A model generated the notes under the pieces. It searched no databases. It saw nothing but the letters and a program-made list of their open reading frames with translations, and had not been told where the DNA came from. A DNA stretch of 64,000 nt from Candidatus Marivariicella framensis (GTDB taxonomy: Bacteria; Bacteroidota; Bacteroidia; Flavobacteriales; Flavobacteriaceae): the NCBI GenBank assembly GCA_905182735.1, contig CAJJCT010000012.1:1-64000 (forward strand), written 5' to 3'. Positions 18,911 to 28,547 of the stretch are shown in pieces. A program made the translations under genes and the position numbers. Within the stretch, counting starts at the first letter, position 1. Each line of letters begins with the position of its first letter.

Positions 18911-20230
18911 TTATGCATTATCTAAAAACTCCTTAAACTTATCTACCCATTTATCAAAAATTGATTTATTAGGGTTTGTTTTATCTAAATTGATTTTAAT
19001 ATCATTGTTTTCAATATTTTCTGAATGATTTAAATTTTCAGTACCATTCACTTCTTTATCTCCTTGTGTGAAATTTGAATTATTCAAAGCATTCATTAAT
19101 AGTCCAACAGCAGTAGAAAACATTGGGCTGGTGTTTTTACTAGAATCTCCTGCCAAATGCTCACTAGGATATCCAATTCTTGTGTCCATTCCTGTTATAT
19201 ATTCTGCTAATTGTTTTAAATGATTTAATTGACTTCCACCTCCAGTTAAAACAATACCAGCAATAAGCTTATTCTTTTGCTCACTGTGTCCGTAATTTTT
19301 AATTTCTAAAAAGACTTGCTCTATTATCTCAACAACTCGAGCATTAATAATTTTTGATAATGTTTTTAATGAAATTTCTTTTGGATCTCGACCTCTTAAA
19401 CCTGGAATAGACACAATTTCAGTATCTCTGTTTTCTCCAGGCCATGCGGAACCAAATTTAACTTTTAAAAGTTCAGCTTGTTTTTCGATAATAGAACAAC
19501 CTTCTTTAATATCTTCTGTAATTACATTTCCTCCAAAAGGAATAACAGCTGTATGTCTAATAATTCCATCTTTAAAAATAGCTAAATCACTTGTTCCGCC
19601 GCCTATATCAATTAAAGCAACACCAGCCTCTTTTTCTTCATTACTTAGAACTGCATCTGATGAAGCAAGTGGTTCTAGAGTGATATTTCCCATTTTCAAG
19701 CCTGAACTTTTAATGCACCTACCAATATTTCTTATTGATGAAACCTGACCTACAACTACATGAAAATTTGCCTCAAGCCTTCCGCCGTACATACCAATTG
19801 GCTCTTTTATCTCGGCTTGACCATCAACCTTATATTCCTGAGGAAGAACATGTATGATTTCTTCACCTGGCAACATAACCAGTTTATAAACTTGTTGAAT
19901 TAAACGCTCAATATCATTTTCATCAATAACTTCTTCCGGGTTATTTCTTGTAATGTAATCACTGTGTTGTAAACTTCTTATATGCTGACCAGCAATTCCA
20001 ACAACGACTTCATCAATTTCAACACCTGATACACTCTTGGCTTCTTCAACCGCTTGTTGGATTGATTGTATAGTTTGAGTTATGTTATTAACCACTCCTC
20101 TATGAACACCCAAACTTTGAGATTTTCCAATTCCTAGAACTTCTACTTTATTGAAATCATTCATTGTACCAACCATAGCTACAATTTTAGTAGTACCAAT
20201 ATCTAATCCAACCGAAGTATTTTTTTTCAT
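18911..20230 (-). CDS. ftsA: Cell division protein FtsA (actin-like)
   Basis: Actin-fold ATPase that tethers FtsZ filaments to the membrane and recruits later divisome proteins. The N-terminal phosphate-1 motif (VGLDIGTTKIVAMVG), the SHS2 1C insertion (about 80-165) and the phosphate-2 motif ALIDIGGGTSDLAIFKDG are clear, as is the adenosine motif GIVLTGGGSQLNHLK. The C-terminal segment IFDKWVDKFKEFLDNA looks like the amphipathic membrane-targeting helix. Length 439 aa is usual. It sits between ftsQ (5-base gap) and ftsZ (14-base gap) in the conserved order. Confidence 0.96.
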   Translation of the reverse strand: MKKNTSVGLDIGTTKIVAMVGTMNDFNKVEVLGIGKSQSLGVHRGVVNNITQTIQSIQQAVEEAKSVSGVEIDEVVVGIAGQHIRSLQHSDYITRNNPEEVIDENDIERLIQQVYKLVMLPGEEIIHVLPQEYKVDGQAEIKEPIGMYGGRLEANFHVVVGQVSSIRNIGRCIKSSGLKMGNITLEPLASSDAVLSNEEKEAGVALIDIGGGTSDLAIFKDGIIRHTAVIPFGGNVITEDIKEGCSIIEKQAELLKVKFGSAWPGENRDTEIVSIPGLRGRDPKEISLKTLSKIINARVVEIIEQVFLEIKNYGHSEQKNKLIAGIVLTGGGSQLNHLKQLAEYITGMDTRIGYPSEHLAGDSSKNTSPMFSTAVGLLMNALNNSNFTQGDKEVNGTENLNHSENIENNDIKINLDKTNPNKSIFDKWVDKFKEFLDNA

Positions 20231-20235
20231 TTTAA

Positions 20236-20940
20236 TCAGTGTGTAGAAATAATTTGATTATAAACTGTCAAATCAATTCGTTTTGGTTTTTTATTAATTT
20301 TATTCTCTTTAACAAATGCACAAAAAGCCTTTAACTTCTTTATTTTATTATCACTATTTTTAGAATCACCGAAATAGACCTCGAAATCATAATCTCTAAG
20401 CCTTATAGTGAATCCATATTTATCATCCCATACTTCAACAAGTTCTGATTTCAAATAACTGTCACTAATGATTGATTTTGACAACCTTATTAAATCTTCA
20501 ACATTTTCATCTTTAAAAACCCCACTATATATAGGGACTTTAGGAGTGTACTTTTTTGAAAACGGAATTTTTTCACCAAAATAATCTATATAAAAACCTT
20601 CATTATGAATTCTTAACAAAGCTGAACTTTCAAAAATTCTGGTATTAACAGTGCCATTGGCATCATAAAACACTTCCGCATTACGAACTTCAGGAAGTAA
20701 CTCTAAATATTCCTCAAGATCTTTCAAATCTAGTTTAAGATTTGAAAGATTTACTTTAATTCCTGTCTTTTGTATCAACAATTTATTAACGAGAGAATCA
20801 TTTAAAAAATTAGATTTGTTTTCAAAAAATAAAATATTGAATCTACTATCATTCCTATGATTAAAATTCCAATGAGATAAAACACTTAACCCCGACAAAA
20901 GAAGAGTTGTTAATCCAAGAAATAATTTTTCTTTAATCAT
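20236..20940 (-). CDS. ftsQ: Cell division protein FtsQ/DivIB-like
   Basis: A 234-aa bitopic inner-membrane protein: short cytoplasmic head, one membrane span (about 5-22), and a periplasmic region with a POTRA-like stretch (NLSNLKLDLKDLEEYLELLPEVRNAEVFYD) followed by the FtsQ domain. Sequence identity to model FtsQ is low, as usual in Bacteroidota; the call rests on topology, the POTRA-like segment and its place between murC and ftsA. It presumably links FtsL and FtsB-like proteins to septal synthesis. It overlaps the end of murC by 4 bases. Confidence 0.88.
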   Translation of the reverse strand: MIKEKLFLGLTTLLLSGLSVLSHWNFNHRNDSRFNILFFENKSNFLNDSLVNKLLIQKTGIKVNLSNLKLDLKDLEEYLELLPEVRNAEVFYDANGTVNTRIFESSALLRIHNEGFYIDYFGEKIPFSKKYTPKVPIYSGVFKDENVEDLIRLSKSIISDSYLKSELVEVWDDKYGFTIRLRDYDFEVYFGDSKNSDNKIKKLKAFCAFVKENKINKKPKRIDLTVYNQIISTH

Positions 20941-22265
20941 CTAATAGATTTAGTTTTTAAATATTCAGTTATATAACCTCCAATACTTCCTGCTCCTAAA
21001 ATTGCAACAACATCTGCTTTATTTGTGTCTAAATTTTTATTGAAATTTTTTCTATCTAAAAGAGCCGCTTTTGAAGTTATCTTTTTAAGAATTCTAAGAC
21101 TGTCTATTCCAGGAATCGGTTCTTCTCTAGCAGGATAAATCTGCATCAACTTAACGCTATCAAATTTTGATAATTCAAAAGCAAAATCATTAAGAAAATC
21201 TCTAGTCCTTGAGAACAAATGTGGCTGAAATATAACTTCAATATATGAATCTGGATATTTTTCTCTAAGAGTGTTATTTACAGCAGCTATTTCTGTTGGA
21301 TGATGAGCATAATCATCAATTATTATTTTATTATCAATTTGATGAGTTATCATTCTCCTCATAATTCCATCAAAAGTTCCTAATGATGGAATTATCTCCT
21401 CCAATTCATGTCCAGATTGATGAGCTAAGGCCAGAGCAGCCAACATGTTTTCTAAATTATGTTTACCAGTTACTTTACAGAATATCTTTGAGAAGCTTTT
21501 GTCTGGAGTCTTAATGTCTACATAATAACCGTCATTTGATTGATTACAGTTTTCGAAAACATAATCAGCTTTAACATTTAGACCATATGTTAGACCCTTA
21601 AATGGAATTGTGTGATGAATTATTAATTGACCCTTTACATTTTTGGAAAAATAATAAAATGCTTGCTTTAATGATTCATGACTTTTATATATATCTAGAT
21701 GATCTGCATCTAAAGAGGTGATACATGCTGCATAAGGATAAAGCTTTAAAAATGATCTATCAAATTCATCAGCTTCAACTACTGTCTTTTCAAATCCTTT
21801 ATGAATAAAATTAGTTTTCTCTGGCAACATTATTCCACCAACAAAAGCAGAAAATGACACTTTAATGTTTTTAAAAATATGAGTTAAAATAGAGCTAGTT
21901 GTGGTTTTACCGTGTGTGCCGGCAACCGCATATGATTCAGTATCATTAACTATTGAAGCTAAAAAAACTGCTCTTTTAATTGGAACATGTCCATTCAAAA
22001 CAAAATAACTTAGAATTGGATGTTCTGGTTTGATTGCTGCAGAATAAATAATTTGAATTTTACTTTTTTTGAAATATTTTTGTATACTATTAACTGAATC
22101 AGTAAAACTAATAACTGCTCCTTTACTCTCAAGTAAATCTGTTATATATGAAGAAGTTCTATCATAACCAAAAACTTTACAGCCCTTTAGAAGCAGATAT
22201 TGTGCTATTGAAGACATTCCAATACCACCAATTCCAATTAAAAAATATGTTTTAAAATTTTTCAA
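20937..22265 (-). CDS. murC: UDP-N-acetylmuramate--L-alanine ligase MurC
   Basis: First Mur ligase: adds L-Ala to UDP-MurNAc using ATP in the cytoplasm. It has an N-terminal Rossmann domain (IGIGGIGMSSIAQYLL), an intact ATP-binding loop (VAGTHGKTTTSSIL), the EADEFDRSFL acidic motif and a central DADHLDIY, followed by the C-terminal domain with DDYAHHPTEI and FQPHLFSRT. Length 442 aa is normal. All three domains and catalytic motifs are complete, in contrast to the truncated Mur ligase relative at 44677-45594. It overlaps murG and ftsQ by 4 bases each. Confidence 0.97.
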   Translation of the reverse strand: MKNFKTYFLIGIGGIGMSSIAQYLLLKGCKVFGYDRTSSYITDLLESKGAVISFTDSVNSIQKYFKKSKIQIIYSAAIKPEHPILSYFVLNGHVPIKRAVFLASIVNDTESYAVAGTHGKTTTSSILTHIFKNIKVSFSAFVGGIMLPEKTNFIHKGFEKTVVEADEFDRSFLKLYPYAACITSLDADHLDIYKSHESLKQAFYYFSKNVKGQLIIHHTIPFKGLTYGLNVKADYVFENCNQSNDGYYVDIKTPDKSFSKIFCKVTGKHNLENMLAALALAHQSGHELEEIIPSLGTFDGIMRRMITHQIDNKIIIDDYAHHPTEIAAVNNTLREKYPDSYIEVIFQPHLFSRTRDFLNDFAFELSKFDSVKLMQIYPAREEPIPGIDSLRILKKITSKAALLDRKNFNKNLDTNKADVVAILGAGSIGGYITEYLKTKSIR

Positions 22266-23350
22266 TTAATTATTTTTTTTATGACTTCAACAATATCTTT
22301 GGTTGCATTAGGTTTTGATAATTTTTGTAAATTATTTTTCATTTTAATTCTTAATAAATTATTTACCCAAAACTCAGTTAATACAGTTTTAAATTTTTTT
22401 TCAAGATGTTTTTCTTCAATCATTTCAGAAGCATTTAAATTGAATAGTTCTATAGCATTATAATATTGATGATTTTCTGCAACATTTGGGGAAGGAATTA
22501 ATATAGTGGGTGTATTTGTGACACATATTTCAGAAATAGTTGATGCTCCTGATCTAGATATTAAAACATCTACTGCTTTGTAAAAAAAATTCATTCTGTT
22601 AATGAATGGTAAAACCTTTATGCTATCCGTTTGAAGAAACTTATATTTTTCATAATATAGTTTTCCACATTGCCAAATAACTTGAACTTCTAGATCATTG
22701 AAAACCTCTAGATTATCACTTATGATCTTATTTAGATAAAGAGCTCCTAAACTACCACCAATAACACCTATAACTGGCTTATTAGGGTTTAAATTAAAAA
22801 ATGCTTTTGCGTCTGTCGATTTTATATTATTATCAATTATATCTTTCCTCACGGGGTTTCCTGTATATACAATTTTTTCTTTTAAGAAAAACCTATCCAT
22901 TTTAGAATAGGCTACGGAAATGAATTTAGCTCTTTTTCCTAATATCTTATTTGTAACTCCTGGGTATGAGTTTTGCTCTTGAATTAATGTAGGGTAACCC
23001 ATTATTTGTGAAGCAAAAACTACGGGACCACTTGCAAATCCTCCTGTTCCAATCACTATGTCTGGCTTGAACCTAATGACAATAAAAATTGACTTTATAA
23101 TACTTATTAAAAGCTTAAAAGGAAATAGAATGTTTTTAAATGAAAAAGAACGTTGAAAACCCTCTACAGGAATACCAATTATATCAAAACCAGAATCTGG
23201 AATTTTTTTCATTTCCATCTTCCCAATTGACCCTACAAATAAAAATTCTGAACCTGGTTCATCATTTTTTATCTCATTAGCAATTGATAATGCAGGAAAA
23301 ATATGTCCTCCTGTCCCACCTCCTGAAATAATATATTTATTTGTCTTCAC
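22262..23350 (-). CDS. murG: UDP-N-acetylglucosamine transferase MurG
   Basis: Membrane-associated GT-B glycosyltransferase that converts lipid I to lipid II by adding GlcNAc. Motifs: ISGGGTGGHIFPALSIA at the N-terminus, GTGGFASGPVVFASQ, QEQNSYPGVTNKIL, then GVIGGSLGALYLN and the UDP-sugar-binding ISRSGASTISEI and PSPNVAENHQYYNA. Length 362 aa is standard. The gene overlaps ftsW by 14 bases and murC by 4 bases, implying tight translational coupling. Confidence 0.97.
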   Translation of the reverse strand: MKTNKYIISGGGTGGHIFPALSIANEIKNDEPGSEFLFVGSIGKMEMKKIPDSGFDIIGIPVEGFQRSFSFKNILFPFKLLISIIKSIFIVIRFKPDIVIGTGGFASGPVVFASQIMGYPTLIQEQNSYPGVTNKILGKRAKFISVAYSKMDRFFLKEKIVYTGNPVRKDIIDNNIKSTDAKAFFNLNPNKPVIGVIGGSLGALYLNKIISDNLEVFNDLEVQVIWQCGKLYYEKYKFLQTDSIKVLPFINRMNFFYKAVDVLISRSGASTISEICVTNTPTILIPSPNVAENHQYYNAIELFNLNASEMIEEKHLEKKFKTVLTEFWVNNLLRIKMKNNLQKLSKPNATKDIVEVIKKIIN

Positions 23351-24524
23351 TTAAAATAGCTAAAGGGTTATCAATGTCTGTTAAATTATTTTGAATTGAA
23401 CTGCTGACGCTTAAAATGACACCTAACGCTATAAATGTCATCCAAGCCGAAGTACCTCCACTACTTACTAAAGGAAGAGTTTGTCCAGTTACAGGAAAAA
23501 CCTGAAGAGTAACACCAATATTTATAAAAGCTTGAAAAACTATTGGAACACCTAAACCAACGACTAAAAGTTTGCCAAATAAATTTGAAGTTTTATGAAC
23601 AATGACAACTATTCTAAAAAGAAGAAGTAAGTATAATAAAATTAATGTCACACCTCCTACAAGCCCGTATTCTTCAACAATTATAGCATATATAAAATCG
23701 GATGAACTTTGTGGAAGAAAGTTTTTCATTACACTTTTTCCAGCTCCTTGACCGTATACTCCTCCCGAAGCAATTGCAATTTTTGCTCGTTCAATTTGAT
23801 AATTTCCATCTTGCTTACCTGATTTAAAATTTTCAATTCTACTTGTCCATGTATCAATTCTATTTGGAATTATTTCTGGAAAAGTCTTAACTAATAAAAA
23901 AAATATGAAAATCATTCCAATACAAAATCCTAATATATAAATAAGATACTTTGATGGGTATCCACCAATGAACATCTGAGTAATTACCATAAATAAAAGT
24001 ATTACTGCAGTTGAAAAGTTTGAAGGAAATATAAGCATCACAATCGAAATAACAGGAAACCACAATAACCAAAAAGAGTTTTTAAACCTTAGATAACTAT
24101 TGTTAGGTTTTGACATATAATTAGCCACATAAATCATTAAAATCATAGAGGCAAGTGTAGAAGTTTGAAAGCTAAAACCAATTATTGGAATCTCGATCCA
24201 CCTATTTGCATTTGCACCACCAATAATATCACCTTGTGAAGCGGTATATATTAGTAAAATGAAAATAACTGGCATCATCAAAACAGAAATCCCTTTAAAA
24301 TATGTGTATGGAACCTTATGAACCGCAAATAAAAGTGAAAAACCAAATGACATTATAACAAAATGTTTGATCAAATATCCTAGAGGAGTGCCTTTTCCAA
24401 TAACATAAGCAAGGTTTGAGCTTGCGCTAAAAACTGGCAAAAAAGAAAATATTACTAACAATGATATTATGCACCACAAAACTCGATCCCCTTTAATCCA
24501 ATAATTTTGTGTAGTTAAACTCAT
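23337..24524 (-). CDS. ftsW: Septal peptidoglycan polymerase FtsW (SEDS family)
   Basis: Polytopic inner-membrane glycosyltransferase that polymerises lipid II together with its cognate class B PBP (FtsI, in the same cluster). About ten membrane spans are visible. SEDS motifs include GGANRWIEIPIIGFSFQTS, YQIERAKIAIASGGVYGQGAGKS and the C-terminal GVTLQVFPVTGQTLPLVSSGGTS. Length 395 aa is standard. It lies between murD (4-base overlap) and murG (14-base overlap). Confidence 0.96.
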   Translation of the reverse strand: MSLTTQNYWIKGDRVLWCIISLLVIFSFLPVFSASSNLAYVIGKGTPLGYLIKHFVIMSFGFSLLFAVHKVPYTYFKGISVLMMPVIFILLIYTASQGDIIGGANANRWIEIPIIGFSFQTSTLASMILMIYVANYMSKPNNSYLRFKNSFWLLWFPVISIVMLIFPSNFSTAVILLFMVITQMFIGGYPSKYLIYILGFCIGMIFIFFLLVKTFPEIIPNRIDTWTSRIENFKSGKQDGNYQIERAKIAIASGGVYGQGAGKSVMKNFLPQSSSDFIYAIIVEEYGLVGGVTLILLYLLLLFRIVVIVHKTSNLFGKLLVVGLGVPIVFQAFINIGVTLQVFPVTGQTLPLVSSGGTSAWMTFIALGVILSVSSSIQNNLTDIDNPLAILSEDK

Positions 24525-25858
24525 AAACTTCTTACTGCATTTTTAAACTGATTTCCACGATCTTCATAATTTTTAAATAAATCAAAACTAGCACAAGCTG
24601 GTGATAATAAAACTGTTTCTTTTTTTTTGGAAATGTTGTGTGCTATTTTCACAGCTTCATTCATAGATTGGGTCTCTACCATTACATCTGTTACTTTATA
24701 AAAAACTTCAATTAATCTTTGATTATTTTTTCCTAAACAAATAATAGCTTTAATCTTCTCTCTAACTAAAGGCAATAACTGCTCATAATCATTTCCCTTG
24801 TCAACCCCTCCAACAATCCAAACTCCTTTGGTGTTTAATGTTTCTAGAGCATAAAAAGTTGCATTAACATTTGTTGCTTTAGAATCATTTATGTAATTAA
24901 CATCCTGGATTTTTAAAACATGTTCAAGTCGGTGAGGTAAACCATTAAAATTTGATAAACTTTCACGAATATTACTTTTATTCAATTTAAATATTGATGC
25001 AATAGTCGACGCAACCATTGCATTTAGTAAATTATGTCTTCCTTTTAATGGAAATGTACTAGTTGAAATCATAGTATTAACATTTTTATATTTAATAGTT
25101 ATATTTTTATTATTTAATGATGTTGATGAATCACACTCTAAATCGTATCCGAATAAATGCTTGTGAGCTTTGGTTGAAACCCGACTAATTGCCTCCATTA
25201 AAACTGAATCATTTGCGTTTAAAAGTAAAAATTGATCATTAGTTTGATTTAAAGTAATTCTAAGTTTAGAGGCTATGTAATTATTAAAATTATTATTGTA
25301 ACGATCTAAATGATCTGGAGTAATATTAGTTATCACTGCTATATCAGGGGCAAAGTCAATAATGTCATCTAACTGAAAGCTGCTTAGCTCCAAAACATAA
25401 ATTTCAAAAGAGTTTTCAGCAACTTGCTGAGCAAAGCTTTTTCCAATATTACCTGCTATTCCAACGTTAAGCCCTGAGTTTTTTAACATCTGATAAGTTA
25501 ACTCTGTTGTCGTGGTTTTTCCATTACTACCTGTAATACCAATAATTTTTGCATTAGTGTGTCTTGATGCAAACTCTATTTCTGATAGAATTGGAATACC
25601 TAATTCTTTTGCTAATAAAACTGAGGATGAATTATTTGGTATTCCTGGACTTTTCATTATCCAATCTGCATTTTGAAAAAAATTAGATTCTTGAACATTT
25701 TCTTCCCAGAAAACTCCCCAATCTTTAAATTTATCTTTAATATTATTTTCGAGTAAGCTAGTATCTGAAACATACACATCAAAACCTTGTTTAATAGCAA
25801 GTTGTGCAGTTCCTACTCCACTAATTCCCCCTCCTAAAATAACACACTTATTTTTCAT
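24521..25858 (-). CDS. murD: UDP-N-acetylmuramoylalanine--D-glutamate ligase MurD
   Basis: Second Mur ligase: adds D-Glu to UDP-MurNAc-L-Ala. It shows the N-terminal Rossmann fold (VILGGGISGVGTAQLA), ATP loop GITGSNGKTTTTELTYQML, ELSSFQLDDI, NITPDHLDRY, and the C-terminal domain with NDSKATNVNATFYAL, GGVDKGNDY and LLSPACASFDLFKNYEDRG. All typical catalytic residues appear present; 445 aa is normal. It abuts mraY directly and overlaps ftsW by 4 bases. Confidence 0.97.
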   Translation of the reverse strand: MKNKCVILGGGISGVGTAQLAIKQGFDVYVSDTSLLENNIKDKFKDWGVFWEENVQESNFFQNADWIMKSPGIPNNSSSVLLAKELGIPILSEIEFASRHTNAKIIGITGSNGKTTTTELTYQMLKNSGLNVGIAGNIGKSFAQQVAENSFEIYVLELSSFQLDDIIDFAPDIAVITNITPDHLDRYNNNFNNYIASKLRITLNQTNDQFLLLNANDSVLMEAISRVSTKAHKHLFGYDLECDSSTSLNNKNITIKYKNVNTMISTSTFPLKGRHNLLNAMVASTIASIFKLNKSNIRESLSNFNGLPHRLEHVLKIQDVNYINDSKATNVNATFYALETLNTKGVWIVGGVDKGNDYEQLLPLVREKIKAIICLGKNNQRLIEVFYKVTDVMVETQSMNEAVKIAHNISKKKETVLLSPACASFDLFKNYEDRGNQFKNAVRSL

Positions 25859-27079
25859 CTATCTTATCTTTAATGTTACTATTGTTAGGATTGCAAATAA
25901 AATTCCTAAAATCCAAAATCTAGTTACAATCTTACTCTCATGAATTCCTTTTTTTTGAAAATGATGATGAATAGGTGACATTAAAAAAATTCTTTGACCC
26001 TTTCCCTTTTTTCCTTTAGTATACTTAAAATAGCCTACCTGAATTAATACTGATAGTGTTTCGATAAAGAATATTCCACACAATAATGGTATTAATAACT
26101 CCTTTCTAACTATTAAAGCTATAACTGCTATAAGAGCTCCAATTGTTAGACTACCTGTGTCTCCCATAAAAACTACGGCAGGATAAGTATTGTACCACAA
26201 AAAACCTATTAAACTCCCTAAAAAGGCAGCTATAAAAATTGTTATTTCCCCAACTTGAGGGATATACATGATATTTAGATAGTCAGCAAAAACAAAATTA
26301 CCAGAAATCCATGCAAAAATCCCTAAAACAAAAACAATTATGGCAGAGCTTCCTGCACATAAACCGTCTAAACCATCTGTTAAATTTGCTCCATTAGAAA
26401 CAGCTGTTATTATAAAAATAACTATTGGTATAAAAACTATCCAAGTATAATCAATTAAGTTTTTATCAATCCATGTGATTAAGCTAGAATAATTAAATGC
26501 ATTATCTTTTATGAGAGGAATATTTGTTACGAAGGCTTTCTCTTCAGCAGAAAAAGGATTTTCAACTTCAACGCTTAAGATTTCATAAGTTATAAGTTTT
26601 TGACGAACAGTAATATCTGAATGAAAATATAATGTAGATCCAATAAATATTCCAAGGATTATTTGACCAATCACCTTAAAATGACCTTTAAGGCCTGCTT
26701 TATTTTTTTTAAAAACCTTTATGTAATCATCTAATCCCCCTATTAGCCCCATCCATAGAGAAGTAATCAAAAGAATTATTATATATATATTCTCTAATTT
26801 AGCTAAGAGAATAACAGGAATAATAGTTGAAAATATAATTATTAAACCTCCCATTGTAGGTGTGCCTGACTTTTCCTTTTGCCCTTCCAATCCGAGGTCT
26901 CGTATGGATTCACCTATTTGTAGTTTGGATAAATAGGATATTATTTTTTGTCCAAAAACTAAAGAAAAAGTTAAAGAAAAAATCATTGCTACTGCTGCTC
27001 TAAAGGATAAAAATTGGTACAATCCTGATCCTGGAAAATGATACTTATATTCAAGAAATTCAAAAAAATAATAAAGCAT
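25859..27079 (-). CDS. mraY: Phospho-N-acetylmuramoyl-pentapeptide transferase MraY
   Basis: Integral-membrane enzyme that moves phospho-MurNAc-pentapeptide onto undecaprenyl phosphate, making lipid I. About ten spans are present. Signature segments: [62 protein letters not shown] and [22 protein letters not shown]. The acidic metal-binding residues (GLDDY and MGDTGS) are intact. At 406 aa it is longer than E. coli MraY (360) because of a periplasmic insert around residues 155-205, typical of Bacteroidota. It lies 10 bases after murE and abuts murD. Confidence 0.97.
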   Translation of the reverse strand: MLYYFFEFLEYKYHFPGSGLYQFLSFRAAVAMIFSLTFSLVFGQKIISYLSKLQIGESIRDLGLEGQKEKSGTPTMGGLIIIFSTIIPVILLAKLENIYIIILLITSLWMGLIGGLDDYIKVFKKNKAGLKGHFKVIGQIILGIFIGSTLYFHSDITVRQKLITYEILSVEVENPFSAEEKAFVTNIPLIKDNAFNYSSLITWIDKNLIDYTWIVFIPIVIFIITAVSNGANLTDGLDGLCAGSSAIIVFVLGIFAWISGNFVFADYLNIMYIPQVGEITIFIAAFLGSLIGFLWYNTYPAVVFMGDTGSLTIGALIAVIALIVRKELLIPLLCGIFFIETLSVLIQVGYFKYTKGKKGKGQRIFLMSPIHHHFQKKGIHESKIVTRFWILGILFAILTIVTLKIR

Positions 27080-27089
27080 ATGATTAGTT

Positions 27090-28547
27090 TTAATTTTTAA
27101 AATATTTTTTTGCTATTACAAAATCATCAAATGGAATTTTATTATTACATATTTCTTGATATGATTCATGACCTTTTCCTGCTATCAAGATTATATCAGA
27201 ATGATTTGAAATATGTTTGGAGGTTTTAATTGCCATTTCACGTTCTTCAATATTTAATACTTTATGATAATCTTCAGGCTTAACTCCTTCAAGCATTTGA
27301 TCTATAATTTTACTGGGGTCTTCATTTCTTGGATTATCAGAAGTGAAAATCACCTTGTCACTTTTTTGAGATGCAATTCTTCCCATCTCAGGTCTTTTTT
27401 TCTTATCTCTATTTCCTCCACATCCTATCACAGTAATTAAATTTTCATTTTTAGTTCTTATTTGATTTATTGTGTCAATAACATTTTCAAGAGCATTTGG
27501 AGTGTGAGCGTAATCAATTATCACTAGTCCTTTTTTATTAAATTGAAATGTCTGAAAACGTCCTGGAACATTTTTCAACATACTTATACTTCGCAAAATT
27601 TCAGATTCTGGAATATTTAACAAAGCAGCAACACTAAATACGGCTAGTAAATTTGAAGCATTAAAATTACCTAGCAAACTTGTCCATACCTCTTGATTAT
27701 TTATTCTAATAAGCATTCCATCAAATTCACATTCTAATATTTTAACTTTAAAATCTGCAAAATTATTCATTGCATACCCTGACTTATTAGAGCTTGTATT
27801 TTGCAGCATAAATGATGCATTTTTATCATCATTATTTACTAATGAAAATGAAGATTTTGGAAGTTTGTCAAAGAAAGTTTTTTTGACATTTCTGTAATTT
27901 TTAAAAGTTTTATGATAATCAAGATGATCATGAGTCAAATTACTAAATACGGCACCTGAAAAATTAAGTCCATCAATTCTTCCCTGAGATATTCCGTGAG
28001 AAGAGACCTCCATAAAACAATAATTAATATTTTCGCTTACCATTTCGGATAAGTAAAAATTAGTGGTAATTATATCTGGAGTTGTATGATTAGATGGAAT
28101 TTCATTTGTGTCATATTTGATATTAATAGTTGAAATTAAACCTGCTTTTCTCTTTTGATTGTTAAAAAGCTCAAACAATAGATTTGTTATTGTTGTTTTA
28201 CCATTTGTTCCAGTCACTCCAACTAATTTTAGTTTTTTTGATGGATGATCATAAAAATTTCCTGAAATTACAGCAAGTGCTTTAGTTGTGTCTTCTACTT
28301 TTATATAAGTTTTTGATTTTTTTAAATTGTTTGGAAATTCTAAACAAACTATTGCTGAAGCTCCATTATTTATTGATTCGTCAATATAATCATGACCATT
28401 TGAATTTGTTCCAGATAAAGCAACAAATAAATAATTTTTTTTAACCTTTCTTGAATCAATTTCGATTTTAGATATATTTTGATCTGGAGGACCTGCCATA
28501 CCAATTATAGAGACTTTATATAATATATCTTTCAACGACTTTTTCAT
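27090..28547 (-). CDS. murE: UDP-MurNAc-tripeptide synthetase MurE
   Basis: Third Mur ligase: adds the diamino acid at position 3 of the stem. It has the ATP loop [19 protein letters not shown], the [11 protein letters not shown] substrate segment, [16 protein letters not shown] and the C-terminal [13 protein letters not shown]. The amino acid-selecting motif reads [11 protein letters not shown], i.e. DNPR, which in characterised MurE enzymes indicates meso-diaminopimelate rather than lysine. Length 485 aa is normal. It overlaps the upstream ftsI by 4 bases. Confidence 0.97.
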   Translation of the reverse strand: MKKSLKDILYKVSIIGMAGPPDQNISKIEIDSRKVKKNYLFVALSGTNSNGHDYIDESINNGASAIVCLEFPNNLKKSKTYIKVEDTTKALAVISGNFYDHPSKKLKLVGVTGTNGKTTITNLLFELFNNQKRKAGLISTINIKYDTNEIPSNHTTPDIITTNFYLSEMVSENINYCFMEVSSHGISQGRIDGLNFSGAVFSNLTHDHLDYHKTFKNYRNVKKTFFDKLPKSSFSLVNNDDKNASFMLQNTSSNKSGYAMNNFADFKVKILECEFDGMLIRINNQEVWTSLLGNFNASNLLAVFSVAALLNIPESEILRSISMLKNVPGRFQTFQFNKKGLVIIDYAHTPNALENVIDTINQIRTKNENLITVIGCGGNRDKKKRPEMGRIASQKSDKVIFTSDNPRNEDPSKIIDQMLEGVKPEDYHKVLNIEEREMAIKTSKHISNHSDIILIAGKGHESYQEICNNKIPFDDFVIAKKYFKN